Positions 1 through 8,272 of a DNA stretch of 64,000 nt are shown piece by piece. The stretch is taken from assembly GCF_007995095.1 (NCBI RefSeq), contig NZ_VOPY01000002.1, positions 434,001 through 498,000 of the forward strand, written 5' to 3'. This DNA is from Flavisphingopyxis soli (GTDB lineage Bacteria; Pseudomonadota; Alphaproteobacteria; Sphingomonadales; Sphingomonadaceae). The notes beneath the pieces are model-generated. The model was not told the DNA's origin, made no database searches, and was given only the letters and a program-made list of their open reading frames with translations. Made by a program: the position numbers and the translations under genes. Position 1 is the first letter of the stretch. Each line of letters starts with the position of its first letter.

Positions 1-1106
1 ATCAGCATGTCGTGGTGCGATCCGACCAGCGAGGCGAGCCAGGCGGCGCGGCGCTCGGTGGAGCGCGCGCGCAGCTGCGCGGCGCGGCGCTTGATCGATG
101 CGTGATCGACCTGCGGCATTCGCGCGGCGGGGGTGCCGTGGCGCGGACTATAGGGAAAGATATGTCCGTGGACGATGTCGCAGTCGTCGATCAGCGCGAG
201 CGAATTGGCGAACATCGCCTCGCTCTCGGTCGGGAAGCCGGCGATGATGTCGGCGCCGATCGCGATCTCGGGGCGTGCGGCCTTGAGGCGTGCGACCATC
301 GTGACCGCGTCGGCGCGGCTGTGGCGGCGCTTCATGCGTTTCAGGATCATGTCGTCGCCCGCCTGGAGCGAGAGATGGAGGTGCGGCATGACGCGCGGCT
401 CGCCGGTGACGAGGTCGAACAACAGCTCGTCGATCTCGATGCTGTCGAGCGACGACAGCCGCAGGCGGGGCAGTTGCGGGACATGGCGCAGGATCCGCTC
501 GACCAGCGTGCCGAGATTGGGCGCGCCGGGCAGGTCGTGGCCATAGCTGGTCACATCGACCCCGGTCAGGACGATCTCGCGATGGCCCTCGTCGACAAGA
601 CCCGCGATCCGGTCGATCACAGCGCCGGCGGGGACCGAGCGGCTGTTGCCGCGGCCGAACGGGATGACGCAGAAGGTACAGCGATGGTCGCAGCCGTTCT
701 GGACCTCGACGAAGGCGCGGGTGTGTTCGGCAAAGGCGTGCGCGAGCTGCGGCGCGGTGTCGCGCACCGCCATGATGTCGGCAACACGGACACGTTCGCT
801 GCCCGCCAGCCAGTCGGTCGGGGCGGCTTTCTCGCGATTGCCTGCGACGAGGTCGACCTCGGGCATGGCTTCGAACGTTGCGGGTTCGATCTGTGCCGCA
901 CAGCCGGTAACGACGAGGCGGGCATCGGGGCGGCGGCGGCGCGCGCGGCGGATCTCCTGCCGCGTCCGGCGAACCGCCTCGGCGGTGACCGCGCAGCTGT
1001 TGATCACGATCATGTCGCTGCCGCGACCGCCGAGCGCTGCCGCGATGCCTTCGCTTTCGGCGATGTTGAGACGGCAGCCGAGCGAAATGACTTCGGCAGC
1101 GCTCAT
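1..1106 (-). CDS. mtaB: tRNA t6A37 methylthiotransferase MtaB (C-terminus beyond window)
   Basis: A radical-SAM methylthiotransferase that would convert t6A37 of tRNAs to ms2t6A37. Reading the minus strand from 1106 gives 368 codons that stay open to the window edge. The N-terminal MTTase domain carries its cluster cysteines in SLGC (Cys11), INSC (Cys38) and VTGC (Cys69). The radical-SAM triad is CDHRCTFC (Cys139, Cys143, Cys146). The sequence fits the MtaB subgroup better than MiaB or RimO, by the pattern NGCDHRCTFC and the following IPFGRG. The start ATG overlaps the dapF stop in an ATGA, so the two genes are translationally coupled. The C-terminal TRAM region is not visible. The family assignment is firm; the exact tRNA target is inferred from the family. 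Confidence 0.93.
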   Translation of the reverse strand, partial: MSAAEVISLGCRLNIAESEGIAAALGGRGSDMIVINSCAVTAEAVRRTRQEIRRARRRRPDARLVVTGCAAQIEPATFEAMPEVDLVAGNREKAAPTDWLAGSERVRVADIMAVRDTAPQLAHAFAEHTRAFVEVQNGCDHRCTFCVIPFGRGNSRSVPAGAVIDRIAGLVDEGHREIVLTGVDVTSYGHDLPGAPNLGTLVERILRHVPQLPRLRLSSLDSIEIDELLFDLVTGEPRVMPHLHLSLQAGDDMILKRMKRRHSRADAVTMVARLKAARPEIAIGADIIAGFPTESEAMFANSLALIDDCDIVHGHIFPYSPRHGTPAARMPQVDHASIKRRAAQLRARSTERRAAWLASLVGSHHDML

Positions 1107-1909
1107 CCGAAGCGGCTCCAGTCGGTCTCGCCGTCGAACACGCGCGTCGCCGGGCCGGTCATGCGGATCGGCTCGCCCGGCGCCCAGGCGATGACGAGAT
1201 CGCCGCCGGGCAGCGCGACGGTGACGGGCGATTGCACCAACTTGCGCCGGATCGCGGCGACCGCGGTGGCGCACGCGCCCGTGCCGCACGCCTGCGTCAA
1301 ACCGGCACCGCGTTCCCAGACCCGCAGCTTGAGGCGGTTGTCGCGGTCGACACTGGCAATGTTGACGTTGACGCGCTGCGGAAACAGCGGGTCGACCTCG
1401 ATTTCGGGGCCGATCAGGCCGAGGTCGACCGCGTCGGCATTGTCGACAAAGAAGACGATGTGCGGATTGCCGACGTTGACCGCGTCGGGCGCTTCGAGCC
1501 CGCTCCAGCCGACCGGCATGCGCTCGGTCGCCATCGGCATGGCAAGCGGGATCTGTTCCCAGGCGAAGCGCGGCTCGCCCATCGCGACGTGCGCCTGTTT
1601 GTCGTCGCGCGACACGCTCAGCATGCCGCCCGCGGTTTCGATCTGGGCGCTCGCGCCGAGCAAGGTCGCGACACAGCGCGTCGCGTTGCCGCACGCCTCG
1701 ACCTCGCCGCCATCGGCATTGAAAATCCGCATTTTCAGGTCGGCGACACTGCTGGGTTCGAGCAGGACGAGCTGGTCGCAGCCGATCCCGGTGTGGCGAT
1801 CGGCGATTGCGCGGGCCCGCGCGCGGGTCATCTCAACCGGCGCGTCCCGCGCGTCGATCACGACGAAATCATTGCCGAGGCCATGCATTTTGATGAAACG
1901 GTCCGCCAT
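1103..1909 (-). CDS. dapF: Diaminopimelate epimerase
   Basis: Converts LL- to meso-diaminopimelate, the last step before lysine and the source of the peptidoglycan cross-linking residue. It acts in the cytosol. The 268-residue length is typical. Both catalytic cysteines of the two-base racemase are present: Cys73 in EACGNATRC and Cys208 in QACGTGACAT. The N-terminus KMHGLGNDF is a family signature. It is followed by mtaB with a 4-base overlap, so it heads at least a two-gene unit. Aspartate-semialdehyde dehydrogenase of the same pathway lies about 11 kb away and is not co-transcribed. Confidence 0.97.
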   Translation of the reverse strand: MADRFIKMHGLGNDFVVIDARDAPVEMTRARARAIADRHTGIGCDQLVLLEPSSVADLKMRIFNADGGEVEACGNATRCVATLLGASAQIETAGGMLSVSRDDKQAHVAMGEPRFAWEQIPLAMPMATERMPVGWSGLEAPDAVNVGNPHIVFFVDNADAVDLGLIGPEIEVDPLFPQRVNVNIASVDRDNRLKLRVWERGAGLTQACGTGACATAVAAIRRKLVQSPVTVALPGGDLVIAWAPGEPIRMTGPATRVFDGETDWSRFG

Positions 1910-1969
1910 AGCGGGGCATTTAGGAAGCCGGGGCGATCAAGTCCACGTGTTTAGCGCCAAACGCGCCGA

Positions 1970-3673
1970 TCAGCCTGCCTTGCGGATGACGCTGGCCACG
2001 CGCGGCGCGTCGTCCTGGTCGAGCGCGCCAGTGCCTGCCGCAGCTTGGCCGAAGTCGCCCGGGCCCTGCCCATCGGCAAAGGTCGCATGACCGAGTTCGA
2101 CCAGCAGCTTTTGCGTCGCGAGGATTCCCTTCGGCCGCCCGAAATGCCAGCCCTGGCCCTTGCTGCAGCCCATTTCGACGAGCATCTGGCCGATTTCCTC
2201 GGTCTCGATCCCCTCGGCAGTGACGGGCATGTTGAGCGTTTCGCCGAGCTTGACGATGGCACTGACAATCGCCGCGCTATCGGCGGTTTCGACCATCGAG
2301 GTAACGAAGCTGCGATCGATCTTGATCCGGTCGAACGGCAGCGCGCGCAGATGCGCAAGGCTCGAATAGCCGGTGCCGAAATCGTCGAGGCTGACCTGGA
2401 TACCCTGGTTCTTGAGGCTGGCGACGATCGACTGGGCGAGGCCGAGATTTTCGAACAACGAGGTTTCGGTGATCTCGATCTCGAGCCGGTGTGCAGGAAA
2501 GCCCGTCTCGGCGAGCAGCTTGACGATCTTTTGCGCGAGCCACGGGTCCTTGAGCTGCGCGGGCGAAATGTTGACCGAGATCGTCAGCCTGTGATCCCAG
2601 GACTTCGCGGCATCGAGCGCCTGGCGCATGACCGACAGCGACAGGTCCGAGATCAGGCCCGATTCCTCGGCGATCGGGATGAATATCTCGGGCGAGACCA
2701 GTCCGAAGGTCGGTGAACGCCAGCGGGCGAGCATCTCGAAACCCTCGAGCCGTCCCGTGGCGAGATCGACCTGCGGTTCGAAAAAGGGTTCGAACTCGCC
2801 GCGCGGGATGCCGCTGCGGACGCCCTGTTCGAAATCGTTGCGGCGGTGTAGTTCGCTTTCCATCTCGTCGGAGAACCACGCATAGCAGTTCTTGCCGCGG
2901 TCCTTGGCAGCATACATCGCGATATCGGCGCGGCGCATCAGCGTGCTGATCGATGTCGCGTCGCCGCCGAGTTCGGCGATGCCGAGCGAGGTGCTGATCG
3001 CGACATGGAGATTGTCGTGGTTCATCGGCTGGGCGAGCGCCGAGACAAGGTTTTCGGCGAGCGTCTGGGGCAGGTCGGGTTCGGCCGGGTCGACGACGAA
3101 GACGCAGACGAATTCGTCGCCGCCAAGGCGTGCCTTGAGCGTGGCATCGGGCATGACCTGCTCGATGCGCTGGGCGGCGATCCTGAGGACGGCATCGCCG
3201 GCGGCATGGCCATAGACGTCGTTGACGTTCTTGAACTGGTCGAGGTCGAGCATGAACACGGCAACCTTTTGCCCGGCGTCTTCGGCGGCGGCGATCATCT
3301 TCGCGGCATGGGCGCCGATCGAGCGGCGATTGTCGAACCCGGTCAGCGGGTCGGTATTGGCGACGTGCCAGGCGCGCTGTTCGGCGTCGCTGCGCACGGC
3401 ATATTCGGACTGCAGGTCGCGATAACGCCTCCAGCCAAAGATGATCAGCGCGATGTTGAGGATGACCGCGACGCTGAGCGCGCGATCAGCTCCGCCGGCA
3501 TAGCCCGACAGCGTCTGGATGATGGCGGTGAAGACCGTGCTGCCAGTGCCGACGAACAGGATGATTGCGGCAACGACGATCCCGCCGGCGACAAAATCGG
3601 TCTGTGGTGCGCTTGAGCGCTCGCTTCGTTCGTCGTTGGGCAGGTCGAATTTATCGTATAAAGGTTCGATCAT
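1970..3673 (-). CDS. Membrane GGDEF-EAL cyclic-di-GMP protein
   Basis: Likely a c-di-GMP turnover enzyme in the inner membrane. From ATG 3673 (with a GGGGAAAG upstream) it has 567 residues; the frame is open further upstream but without family similarity. Two hydrophobic stretches (about residues 28-55 and 65-81) form a membrane anchor. The GGDEF domain is intact with GGDEF at about 184-188. The EAL domain follows, with EML in place of EAL (the catalytic Glu is kept), plus NISPAQL, EITETSLFEN, DDFGTGYSSL and AEGIET, so the phosphodiesterase metal sites look complete. It could be bifunctional or have one dominant activity; the sequence does not decide. It stands alone, divergent from ffh. Confidence 0.9.
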   Translation of the reverse strand: MIEPLYDKFDLPNDERSERSSAPQTDFVAGGIVVAAIILFVGTGSTVFTAIIQTLSGYAGGADRALSVAVILNIALIIFGWRRYRDLQSEYAVRSDAEQRAWHVANTDPLTGFDNRRSIGAHAAKMIAAAEDAGQKVAVFMLDLDQFKNVNDVYGHAAGDAVLRIAAQRIEQVMPDATLKARLGGDEFVCVFVVDPAEPDLPQTLAENLVSALAQPMNHDNLHVAISTSLGIAELGGDATSISTLMRRADIAMYAAKDRGKNCYAWFSDEMESELHRRNDFEQGVRSGIPRGEFEPFFEPQVDLATGRLEGFEMLARWRSPTFGLVSPEIFIPIAEESGLISDLSLSVMRQALDAAKSWDHRLTISVNISPAQLKDPWLAQKIVKLLAETGFPAHRLEIEITETSLFENLGLAQSIVASLKNQGIQVSLDDFGTGYSSLAHLRALPFDRIKIDRSFVTSMVETADSAAIVSAIVKLGETLNMPVTAEGIETEEIGQMLVEMGCSKGQGWHFGRPKGILATQKLLVELGHATFADGQGPGDFGQAAAGTGALDQDDAPRVASVIRKAG

Positions 3674-3945
3674 GGTCTCGCTTTCCCCGACATCTCCCCT
3701 CCCGATAACGCGCCAGGGTAAGTTTTGAGTTAATAGCTCGTGCGCCGGGAACGGTTTTGGGCGCTTGCAAAATCGTCCAATCGGGGCTATCGGACGCGGC
3801 AATGTCCGGGATGCCGGGCAAGCAAAGTCAGTACGTGTTGGTTTCCACGCGTCCATGGACGACCGCTGGTCGGCGAGGTTTCGCCCACCGGCGCTTTTTC
3901 GTTTGGACCCGGAATTCGGCCCGTGATCGGCGGAAGGAACGAACG

Positions 3946-5373
3946 ATGTTCGACAGTCTGAGCGATCGGTTAGGCACCGTTTTCGACCGTTTGCGCGGCC
4001 GTGGTGCCTTGACCGAGGCCGATGTGCGCGGCGCGATGCGCGAAGTGCGGATCGCCCTGCTCGAAGCCGACGTCGCGCTGCCCGTCGTGCGCAGCTTCGT
4101 CGAACAGGTCACCGAACTGGCGGTCGGGCAGGACGTGCTGCGTTCGGTCACGCCGGGCCAGATGGTCGTCAAGATCGTCCATGACGGGCTCGTCGAGATG
4201 CTCGGTTCGCAATCGTCCGAGCTCGATATCGACGTTACCCCGCCCGCGGTCGTGATGATGGTCGGCCTGCAGGGTTCGGGCAAGACGACGACGACGGCGA
4301 AGATCGCCAAGCGATTGAAGGACAAGCAGGGCAAGCGCGTCCTGATGGCGTCGCTCGACGTCAATCGTCCCGCCGCGCAGGAACAGCTCGCGACGCTCGG
4401 CGCCCAGATCGACGTTGCGACGCTGCCGATCGTCGCCGGGCAGATGCCGGTCGATATCGCCAAGCGCGCGCTGCAGTCGGCAAAGCTGCAGGCGTTCGAT
4501 GTCGTCCTGCTCGACACCGCCGGTCGGCTTCACGTCGACCAGCAATTGATGGACGAGATGCAGGCGGTGGCGCGGATCGCGACGCCGACCGAAATGCTGC
4601 TCGTCGTCGACAGCCTTGCCGGGCAGGACGCGGTCCAGGTCGCGCAGAACTTCTCCGAACAGGTCGCGCTGACCGGCGTCGTCCTCACCCGGATGGACGG
4701 CGATGCACGCGGCGGTGCCGCGCTGTCGATGCGCGCGGTCACCGGCAAGCCGATCAAGTTCGCCGGCGTCGGTGAAAAGCTCGACGCGCTCGAGATCTTC
4801 GATCCCAGCCGCGTGGCCGGACGCATTCTCGGCATGGGCGACGTCGTCAGCCTGGTCGAGCGTGCGGCCGAGACGATCAACCAGGAAGACGCCGAGGCGA
4901 TGGCGGCGAAGATGGCCAAGGGCCAGTTCGACCTCAACGACCTGCGCATGCAGTTGAAGCAGATGGCGCAGATGGGCGGCCTCGGTGCGCTCGCCGGCAT
5001 GATCCCGGGGATGAAGAAGGCGCAGGCGGCGATGGCGCAGGGCGGCGTCGACGACAAGATGCTCGTCCACATGGACGCGATGATCGGGTCGATGACGCCG
5101 AAGGAACGCGCCGCGCCTCAGATCATCAACGCCAAGCGCAAGATCCGCATCGCCAAGGGGTCGGGGACGACGGTGCAAAGCGTCAACCGCCTCTTGAAGA
5201 TGCACAAGGACATGGCGACCGCGATGAAGAAGATCCGCAAGATGGGCGGGCTCAAGGGGCTCGCCGGCATGCTCGGCAAGGGCGGCGGCGGCATGGGCGG
5301 CCTCGGCGGTCTGCTCGGCGGCGGTGGCGGGATGCCGCAACTGCCCGGCGGGATGGATAAATTCAAGAAGTAG
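3946..5373 (+). CDS. ffh: Signal recognition particle GTPase Ffh
   Basis: The protein subunit of SRP, which binds signal sequences and 4.5S RNA and delivers ribosomes to FtsY. It has 475 residues from ATG 3946, chosen because AAGGAA lies just upstream and MFDSLSDRLG is the conserved N-terminus. The N domain comes first, then the GTPase with its P-loop GLQGSGKTTT near residue 107 and DTAGRLHVD. The Met-rich M domain starts at about 330 and contains the RNA-binding SGT stretch. The tail after about 450 is a Gly/Met-rich low-complexity run. It is followed by rpsP and the rest of the conserved ffh-rpsP-rimM-trmD-rplS order. Confidence 0.98.
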   Translation: MFDSLSDRLGTVFDRLRGRGALTEADVRGAMREVRIALLEADVALPVVRSFVEQVTELAVGQDVLRSVTPGQMVVKIVHDGLVEMLGSQSSELDIDVTPPAVVMMVGLQGSGKTTTTAKIAKRLKDKQGKRVLMASLDVNRPAAQEQLATLGAQIDVATLPIVAGQMPVDIAKRALQSAKLQAFDVVLLDTAGRLHVDQQLMDEMQAVARIATPTEMLLVVDSLAGQDAVQVAQNFSEQVALTGVVLTRMDGDARGGAALSMRAVTGKPIKFAGVGEKLDALEIFDPSRVAGRILGMGDVVSLVERAAETINQEDAEAMAAKMAKGQFDLNDLRMQLKQMAQMGGLGALAGMIPGMKKAQAAMAQGGVDDKMLVHMDAMIGSMTPKERAAPQIINAKRKIRIAKGSGTTVQSVNRLLKMHKDMATAMKKIRKMGGLKGLAGMLGKGGGGMGGLGGLLGGGGGMPQLPGGMDKFKK

Positions 5374-5429
5374 CAATCAGTTAATCGTTCAACCTCAATT
5401 CGTTATTATTCGTTTCAAAGGAAAATATC

Positions 5430-6008
5430 ATGGCAACCGTAATCCGTCTTTCGCGTGGTGGCTCGAAGAAGCGCCCTTATTACAAGATGGTCGTCGCCGA
5501 TTCGCGCAGCCCGCGTGACGGCAAGTTCATCGAGCGTATCGGCAGCTACAACCCGCTGCTCGCCAAGGACGACGAGAAGCGCGTTGTGCTCGACGCCGAG
5601 CGCGCCAAACACTGGATCTCGGTCGGCGCGACGCCGTCGGACCGCGTTGCCCGGTTCCTCGACGCCGCCGGCGTGATCGAGCGCGCACCGCGCAACAACC
5701 CCAACAAGGCAAAGCCGGGCGAGAAGGCCGTCGAGCGTGCTGAAGAGCGTGCCGAGAAGGCTGCTGCTGCCGTCGAAGCGGCCAAGGACGCCAAGGACGC
5801 CGAAAAGGCTGCCAAGGAAGCCGAGACCGTCGAAGTGGCCGCCGAAGCGGTTGAAGACGCCACGACCGACGCTCCTGCTGAAGCGGCACCTGAAGCTGCT
5901 GCCGAAGAAGCAAAGGCTGAAGAGGCTCCTGCCGAAGACGCCAAGGCTGACGAAGCCGCTCCGGCTGAAGACGCCAAGGCCGACGACGCCGAAAAGACCG
6001 AGGGCTAA
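5430..6008 (+). CDS. rpsP: 30S ribosomal protein S16 with long Ala/Glu/Lys tail
   Basis: A small-subunit protein needed for 16S rRNA 5'-domain assembly. Residues 1-80 are the S16 fold ([21 protein letters not shown], then [11 protein letters not shown]). The family is usually 80-90 residues, but this one is 192. About 110 extra residues are almost only Ala, Glu, Lys, Asp and Pro, in EEAKAEEA-like and EDAKADEA-like repeats. Similar tails are common in sphingomonads, and the tail is presumably disordered. The gene lies 56 bases after ffh, behind an AAAGGAAA ribosome site. Confidence 0.97.
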   Translation: MATVIRLSRGGSKKRPYYKMVVADSRSPRDGKFIERIGSYNPLLAKDDEKRVVLDAERAKHWISVGATPSDRVARFLDAAGVIERAPRNNPNKAKPGEKAVERAEERAEKAAAAVEAAKDAKDAEKAAKEAETVEVAAEAVEDATTDAPAEAAPEAAAEEAKAEEAPAEDAKADEAAPAEDAKADDAEKTEG

Positions 6009-6018
6009 GCCAGTCTCT

Positions 6019-6040
6019 CCCCTCCCGCTTGCGGGAGGGG
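6019..6040. repeat. Left terminal palindrome of DUF559 cassette
   Basis: A 10-bp perfect inverted repeat (CCCCTCCCGC / GCGGGAGGGG) around a TT loop, 10 bases after the rpsP stop. It could also fold as a stable RNA hairpin after rpsP, but no U-tract follows. Its exact reverse complement closes the cassette at 6476-6497. Confidence 0.85.
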
Positions 6041-6063
6041 ATGGGGGTGGGCATTGTCTGACC

Positions 6064-6975
6064 ATGCCCGACTTCAAGCCCAGGAATACGTCGCGCGCTC
6101 GGCAGCTTCGCAACGCAGCGACGCCCGCCGAACGCGTTCTGTGGCAAGCGCTTTCCGGGCGGAAAATCAAAGGCGCGAAGTTCAGTCGGCAAATGCCGGT
6201 CGGCCCGTATTTCTGTGATTTCCTGTGTCGGGAATTTCACTTGGTCGTCGAAATTGACGGCTATTCGCATGACTTAGCGGTGGAAGAAGACGCGGTACGC
6301 ACTCGGTTTCTGGAAGGCCAAGGTTTGCGGATTTTGCGTTTTTCCAACGAGGATGTTGTTGAAAATATAGAGGGTGTCGTTGTGGCGATAGACGAAGCGA
6401 TTCCCAAGCCCACCCCACATCCAGCCGGGAGTGAGCCTTCAGGGCGGGCGCCCCACCCGGACGGCCCACCCCAAACCCCTCCCGCAAGCGGGAGGGGCTT
6501 AAATCGCCGCGTCGTGCTGGCCGCCATTTCGGGGGCGCATGGCGTGGCGGGCGAGGTGCGCCTCAAGCTGTTCGCCGACGGCCCCGACAGCCTCAAGCGC
6601 TATGGCAGCTTCGAAGTCGACGGCCGCACGCTGACGCTGACCAAGATCCGGCCCGCCAACCACGGCGCGGTCGCGCGCTTTGCCGAGATCGCCGACCGCA
6701 CCGGCGCCGAGGCGATGCGCGGTACCGTGCTGACCGTCGCACGGTCGGCGCTGCCGGCGCTCGAAGAGGGCGAATATTACCATCACGACCTGATCGACCT
6801 GCCGTGCGTTTCGAGCGACGGCGAGACGCTCGGTACCTGCGTCGCGGTCGAGAATTTCAATGCCGGTGATGTCGTCGAGATCGAACGTGAGAACGGCAAG
6901 CGCTTCATGGTGCCGATCGCCGCGGTCACCGTCGGTGAAACGCAGCTGACGATCGATTCCGATTTCGTCGAATGA
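6064..6975 (+). CDS. rimM: DUF559 nuclease-like domain fused in frame to ribosome maturation factor RimM
   Basis: One uninterrupted 303-residue frame. Residues 1-112 are a DUF559 domain, related to very-short-patch-repair/PD-(D/E)XK nucleases, with [21 protein letters not shown] and VVEIDG (Glu63 and Asp65 are candidate metal ligands). Residues 113-146 are a Pro/Gly linker encoded by the cassette's right repeat. Residues 147-303 are RimM, which binds S19 and matures the 30S head: [23 protein letters not shown] at the N-terminus, then a PRC-barrel ending in [14 protein letters not shown]. RimM lacks its own ATG and normal first residues. The only in-frame alternative start near the boundary is GTG 6514, which would remove five RimM residues. 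The ATG at 6064 is the normal start of DUF559 proteins. Whether the cell makes a fusion or a separate RimM is not decided by the sequence. The stop overlaps trmD (ATGA). Confidence 0.85.
   Translation: MPDFKPRNTSRARQLRNAATPAERVLWQALSGRKIKGAKFSRQMPVGPYFCDFLCREFHLVVEIDGYSHDLAVEEDAVRTRFLEGQGLRILRFSNEDVVENIEGVVVAIDEAIPKPTPHPAGSEPSGRAPHPDGPPQTPPASGRGLNRRVVLAAISGAHGVAGEVRLKLFADGPDSLKRYGSFEVDGRTLTLTKIRPANHGAVARFAEIADRTGAEAMRGTVLTVARSALPALEEGEYYHHDLIDLPCVSSDGETLGTCVAVENFNAGDVVEIERENGKRFMVPIAAVTVGETQLTIDSDFVE
6476..6497. repeat. Right terminal palindrome of DUF559 cassette
   Basis: The exact reverse complement of the left-end palindrome, with an AA loop. In the reading frame of the fused protein it encodes part of a Pro/Gly linker (PPASGRG). 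Its GGAGGGG also looks like a ribosome-binding site, but the next in-frame start candidate (GTG at 6514) is about 16 bases on, which is too far for a good match. Confidence 0.85.
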
Positions 6976-7709
6976 CCTTCGCCGCACAAATCCTGACGCT
7001 TTATCCCGAGATGTTTCCCGGGCCGCTTGGCCACAGCATCGCCGGGCGCGCGCTGGGCGAGGGCAAATGGTCGTGCGATGCGATCCAGATCCGCGATTTC
7101 GCCACCGACAAGCACAAGAGCGTCGATGACACGCCGTCGGGCGGCGGGGCGGGGATGGTGATGCGTGCCGACGTGCTGGCGCGCGCGGTCGATGCCGCGA
7201 TCGAACGCCAGCCCGACGCGCCCGTTCTGGCGATGACACCGCGCGGCGAGCCGCTGACCCAGGCGCTGGTGCGCGAGCTCGTCGCGGGACCGGGTGTGAC
7301 GATCCTGTGCGGCCGTTTCGAAGGAATCGACGAGCGCCTGTTCGAAGGTCGTCCGATCCGTCCGGTGTCGATCGGCGACTATGTCCTTTCGGGCGGAGAA
7401 GCGGGCGCTTTGGTCGTTCTCGACGCTTGCATTCGCCTGTTGCCCGAGGTAATGGGCGCGCCGAAGAGCGGAGATGAGGAATCGTTTGAAAACGGCCTCC
7501 TCGAATATCCGCACTACACCCGGCCTAATGATTGGGAAGGGCGCACGATCCCCGAAGTGCTGCGATCGGGGGATCATGCGAAGATCGCCGCCTGGCGAAA
7601 GCAAAAGGCGGACGACGACACACGGTTACGCAGGCCGGACCTTTGGGAGCGCCACAATGGCGCTCGGGACCGACCTGCCTCTGGCGCGCGGCGAGAAAAG
7701 AAGGACTGA
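6972..7709 (+). CDS. trmD: tRNA (guanine37-N1)-methyltransferase
   Basis: A SAM-dependent enzyme that methylates G37 next to the anticodon and so prevents +1 frameshifts. It has 245 residues, close to the family length. The SPOUT trefoil-knot motifs are clear: [24 protein letters not shown] and [11 protein letters not shown]. The C-terminal domain has the YPHYTRP motif. The start overlaps the rimM stop by four bases, which means trmD is coupled to the fused rimM frame. The C-terminus ([14 protein letters not shown]) is slightly longer than in enterobacteria. Confidence 0.98.
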   Translation: MTFAAQILTLYPEMFPGPLGHSIAGRALGEGKWSCDAIQIRDFATDKHKSVDDTPSGGGAGMVMRADVLARAVDAAIERQPDAPVLAMTPRGEPLTQALVRELVAGPGVTILCGRFEGIDERLFEGRPIRPVSIGDYVLSGGEAGALVVLDACIRLLPEVMGAPKSGDEESFENGLLEYPHYTRPNDWEGRTIPEVLRSGDHAKIAAWRKQKADDDTRLRRPDLWERHNGARDRPASGARREKKD

Positions 7710-7715
7710 CGGGCG

Positions 7716-8177
7716 ATGAACCTGATCCAGACGATTGAAGCCGAAGAAATCGGCAAGCTGAACCAAACCGACAAGATTCCCGAATTCCGCCCCGGCGATA
7801 CGCTGCGCGTCGGCGTCCGCGTCGTCGAAGGCGAACGCACCCGCGTGCAGAACTTCGAAGGCGTGTGCATCGCCCGGTCGAACCGCGCGATGGGTTCGAA
7901 CTTCACCGTGCGAAAGATGAGCTTTGGCGAAGGCGTCGAGCGCGTCTTCCCGCTCTATTCGCCCAACCTCGATTCGATCACCGTCGTCCGCAAGGGCGAT
8001 GTGCGTCGCGCCAAGCTTTATTACCTGCGCGGCCGCACCGGTAAGCGTGCCCGCATCGCCGAGCGTCGCGACACGCGTCCCGAAGAGGCCGCCGCGGCTG
8101 CCAAGACGGCGCCCAAGGCCGACACCAAGGCTGCAGCGAAGAGCGAAGCCAAGGCCGATACCAAGACCGAAGGCTAA
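7716..8177 (+). CDS. rplS: 50S ribosomal protein L19
   Basis: A large-subunit protein at the 30S-50S interface. It has 153 residues against about 115 in most bacteria. The conserved part includes [53 protein letters not shown] and [16 protein letters not shown]. The extra 30-35 residues are an Ala/Lys tail ([13 protein letters not shown]-like), echoing the S16 tail in the same operon. It lies six bases after trmD and is followed by a terminator, so it closes the ffh-region operon. Confidence 0.98.
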   Translation: MNLIQTIEAEEIGKLNQTDKIPEFRPGDTLRVGVRVVEGERTRVQNFEGVCIARSNRAMGSNFTVRKMSFGEGVERVFPLYSPNLDSITVVRKGDVRRAKLYYLRGRTGKRARIAERRDTRPEEAAAAAKTAPKADTKAAAKSEAKADTKTEG

Positions 8178-8212
8178 GCCAGCATTGCATGGCATCGCGC
8201 ATTGCGCGATGA

Positions 8213-8248
8213 AGGGGGCGCCCGACCGATTGGTCTGGCGCCCTTTTT
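8213..8248 (+). terminator. Intrinsic terminator of the rpsP-rplS operon
   Basis: GGGGGCGCC pairs with GGCGCCC across a loop of about 15 bases and is followed at once by five T. It lies 35 bases after the rplS stop and 25 bases before the start of the peptidase gene, so it separates the two units. Confidence 0.85.
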
Positions 8249-8272
8249 CGTGTCTTTCCCGGAGAGTTATGC

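Larger units (their letters stand above)
6019..6497. mobile_element. 479-bp DUF559 cassette with inverted terminal palindromes
   Basis: Each end is a perfect hairpin with arms CCCCTCCCGC and GCGGGAGGGG: 6019-6040 with a TT loop and 6476-6497 with an AA loop. The two ends are exact reverse complements, and the similarity extends inward another 12 bases (GGGGTGGGC core), giving terminal inverted repeats of about 34 bp with two mismatches. Inside is one DUF559 gene. The element sits directly between the rpsP stop and what should be the first codons of rimM. No transposase is encoded, so any movement would need a host or external enzyme, or the DUF559 protein itself. Mobility is inferred from structure only. 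Confidence 0.65.

Noticed and set aside
12-2090. Long plus-strand open frame over mtaB and dapF
   Set aside because: It is antisense to two confidently recognised enzymes, has no family features, and its openness follows from G/C-rich codon positions. The same holds for long frames opposite ffh (3970-5376), the S9 peptidase (8267-10633), addB (33648-36365) and mfd (48457-51249).
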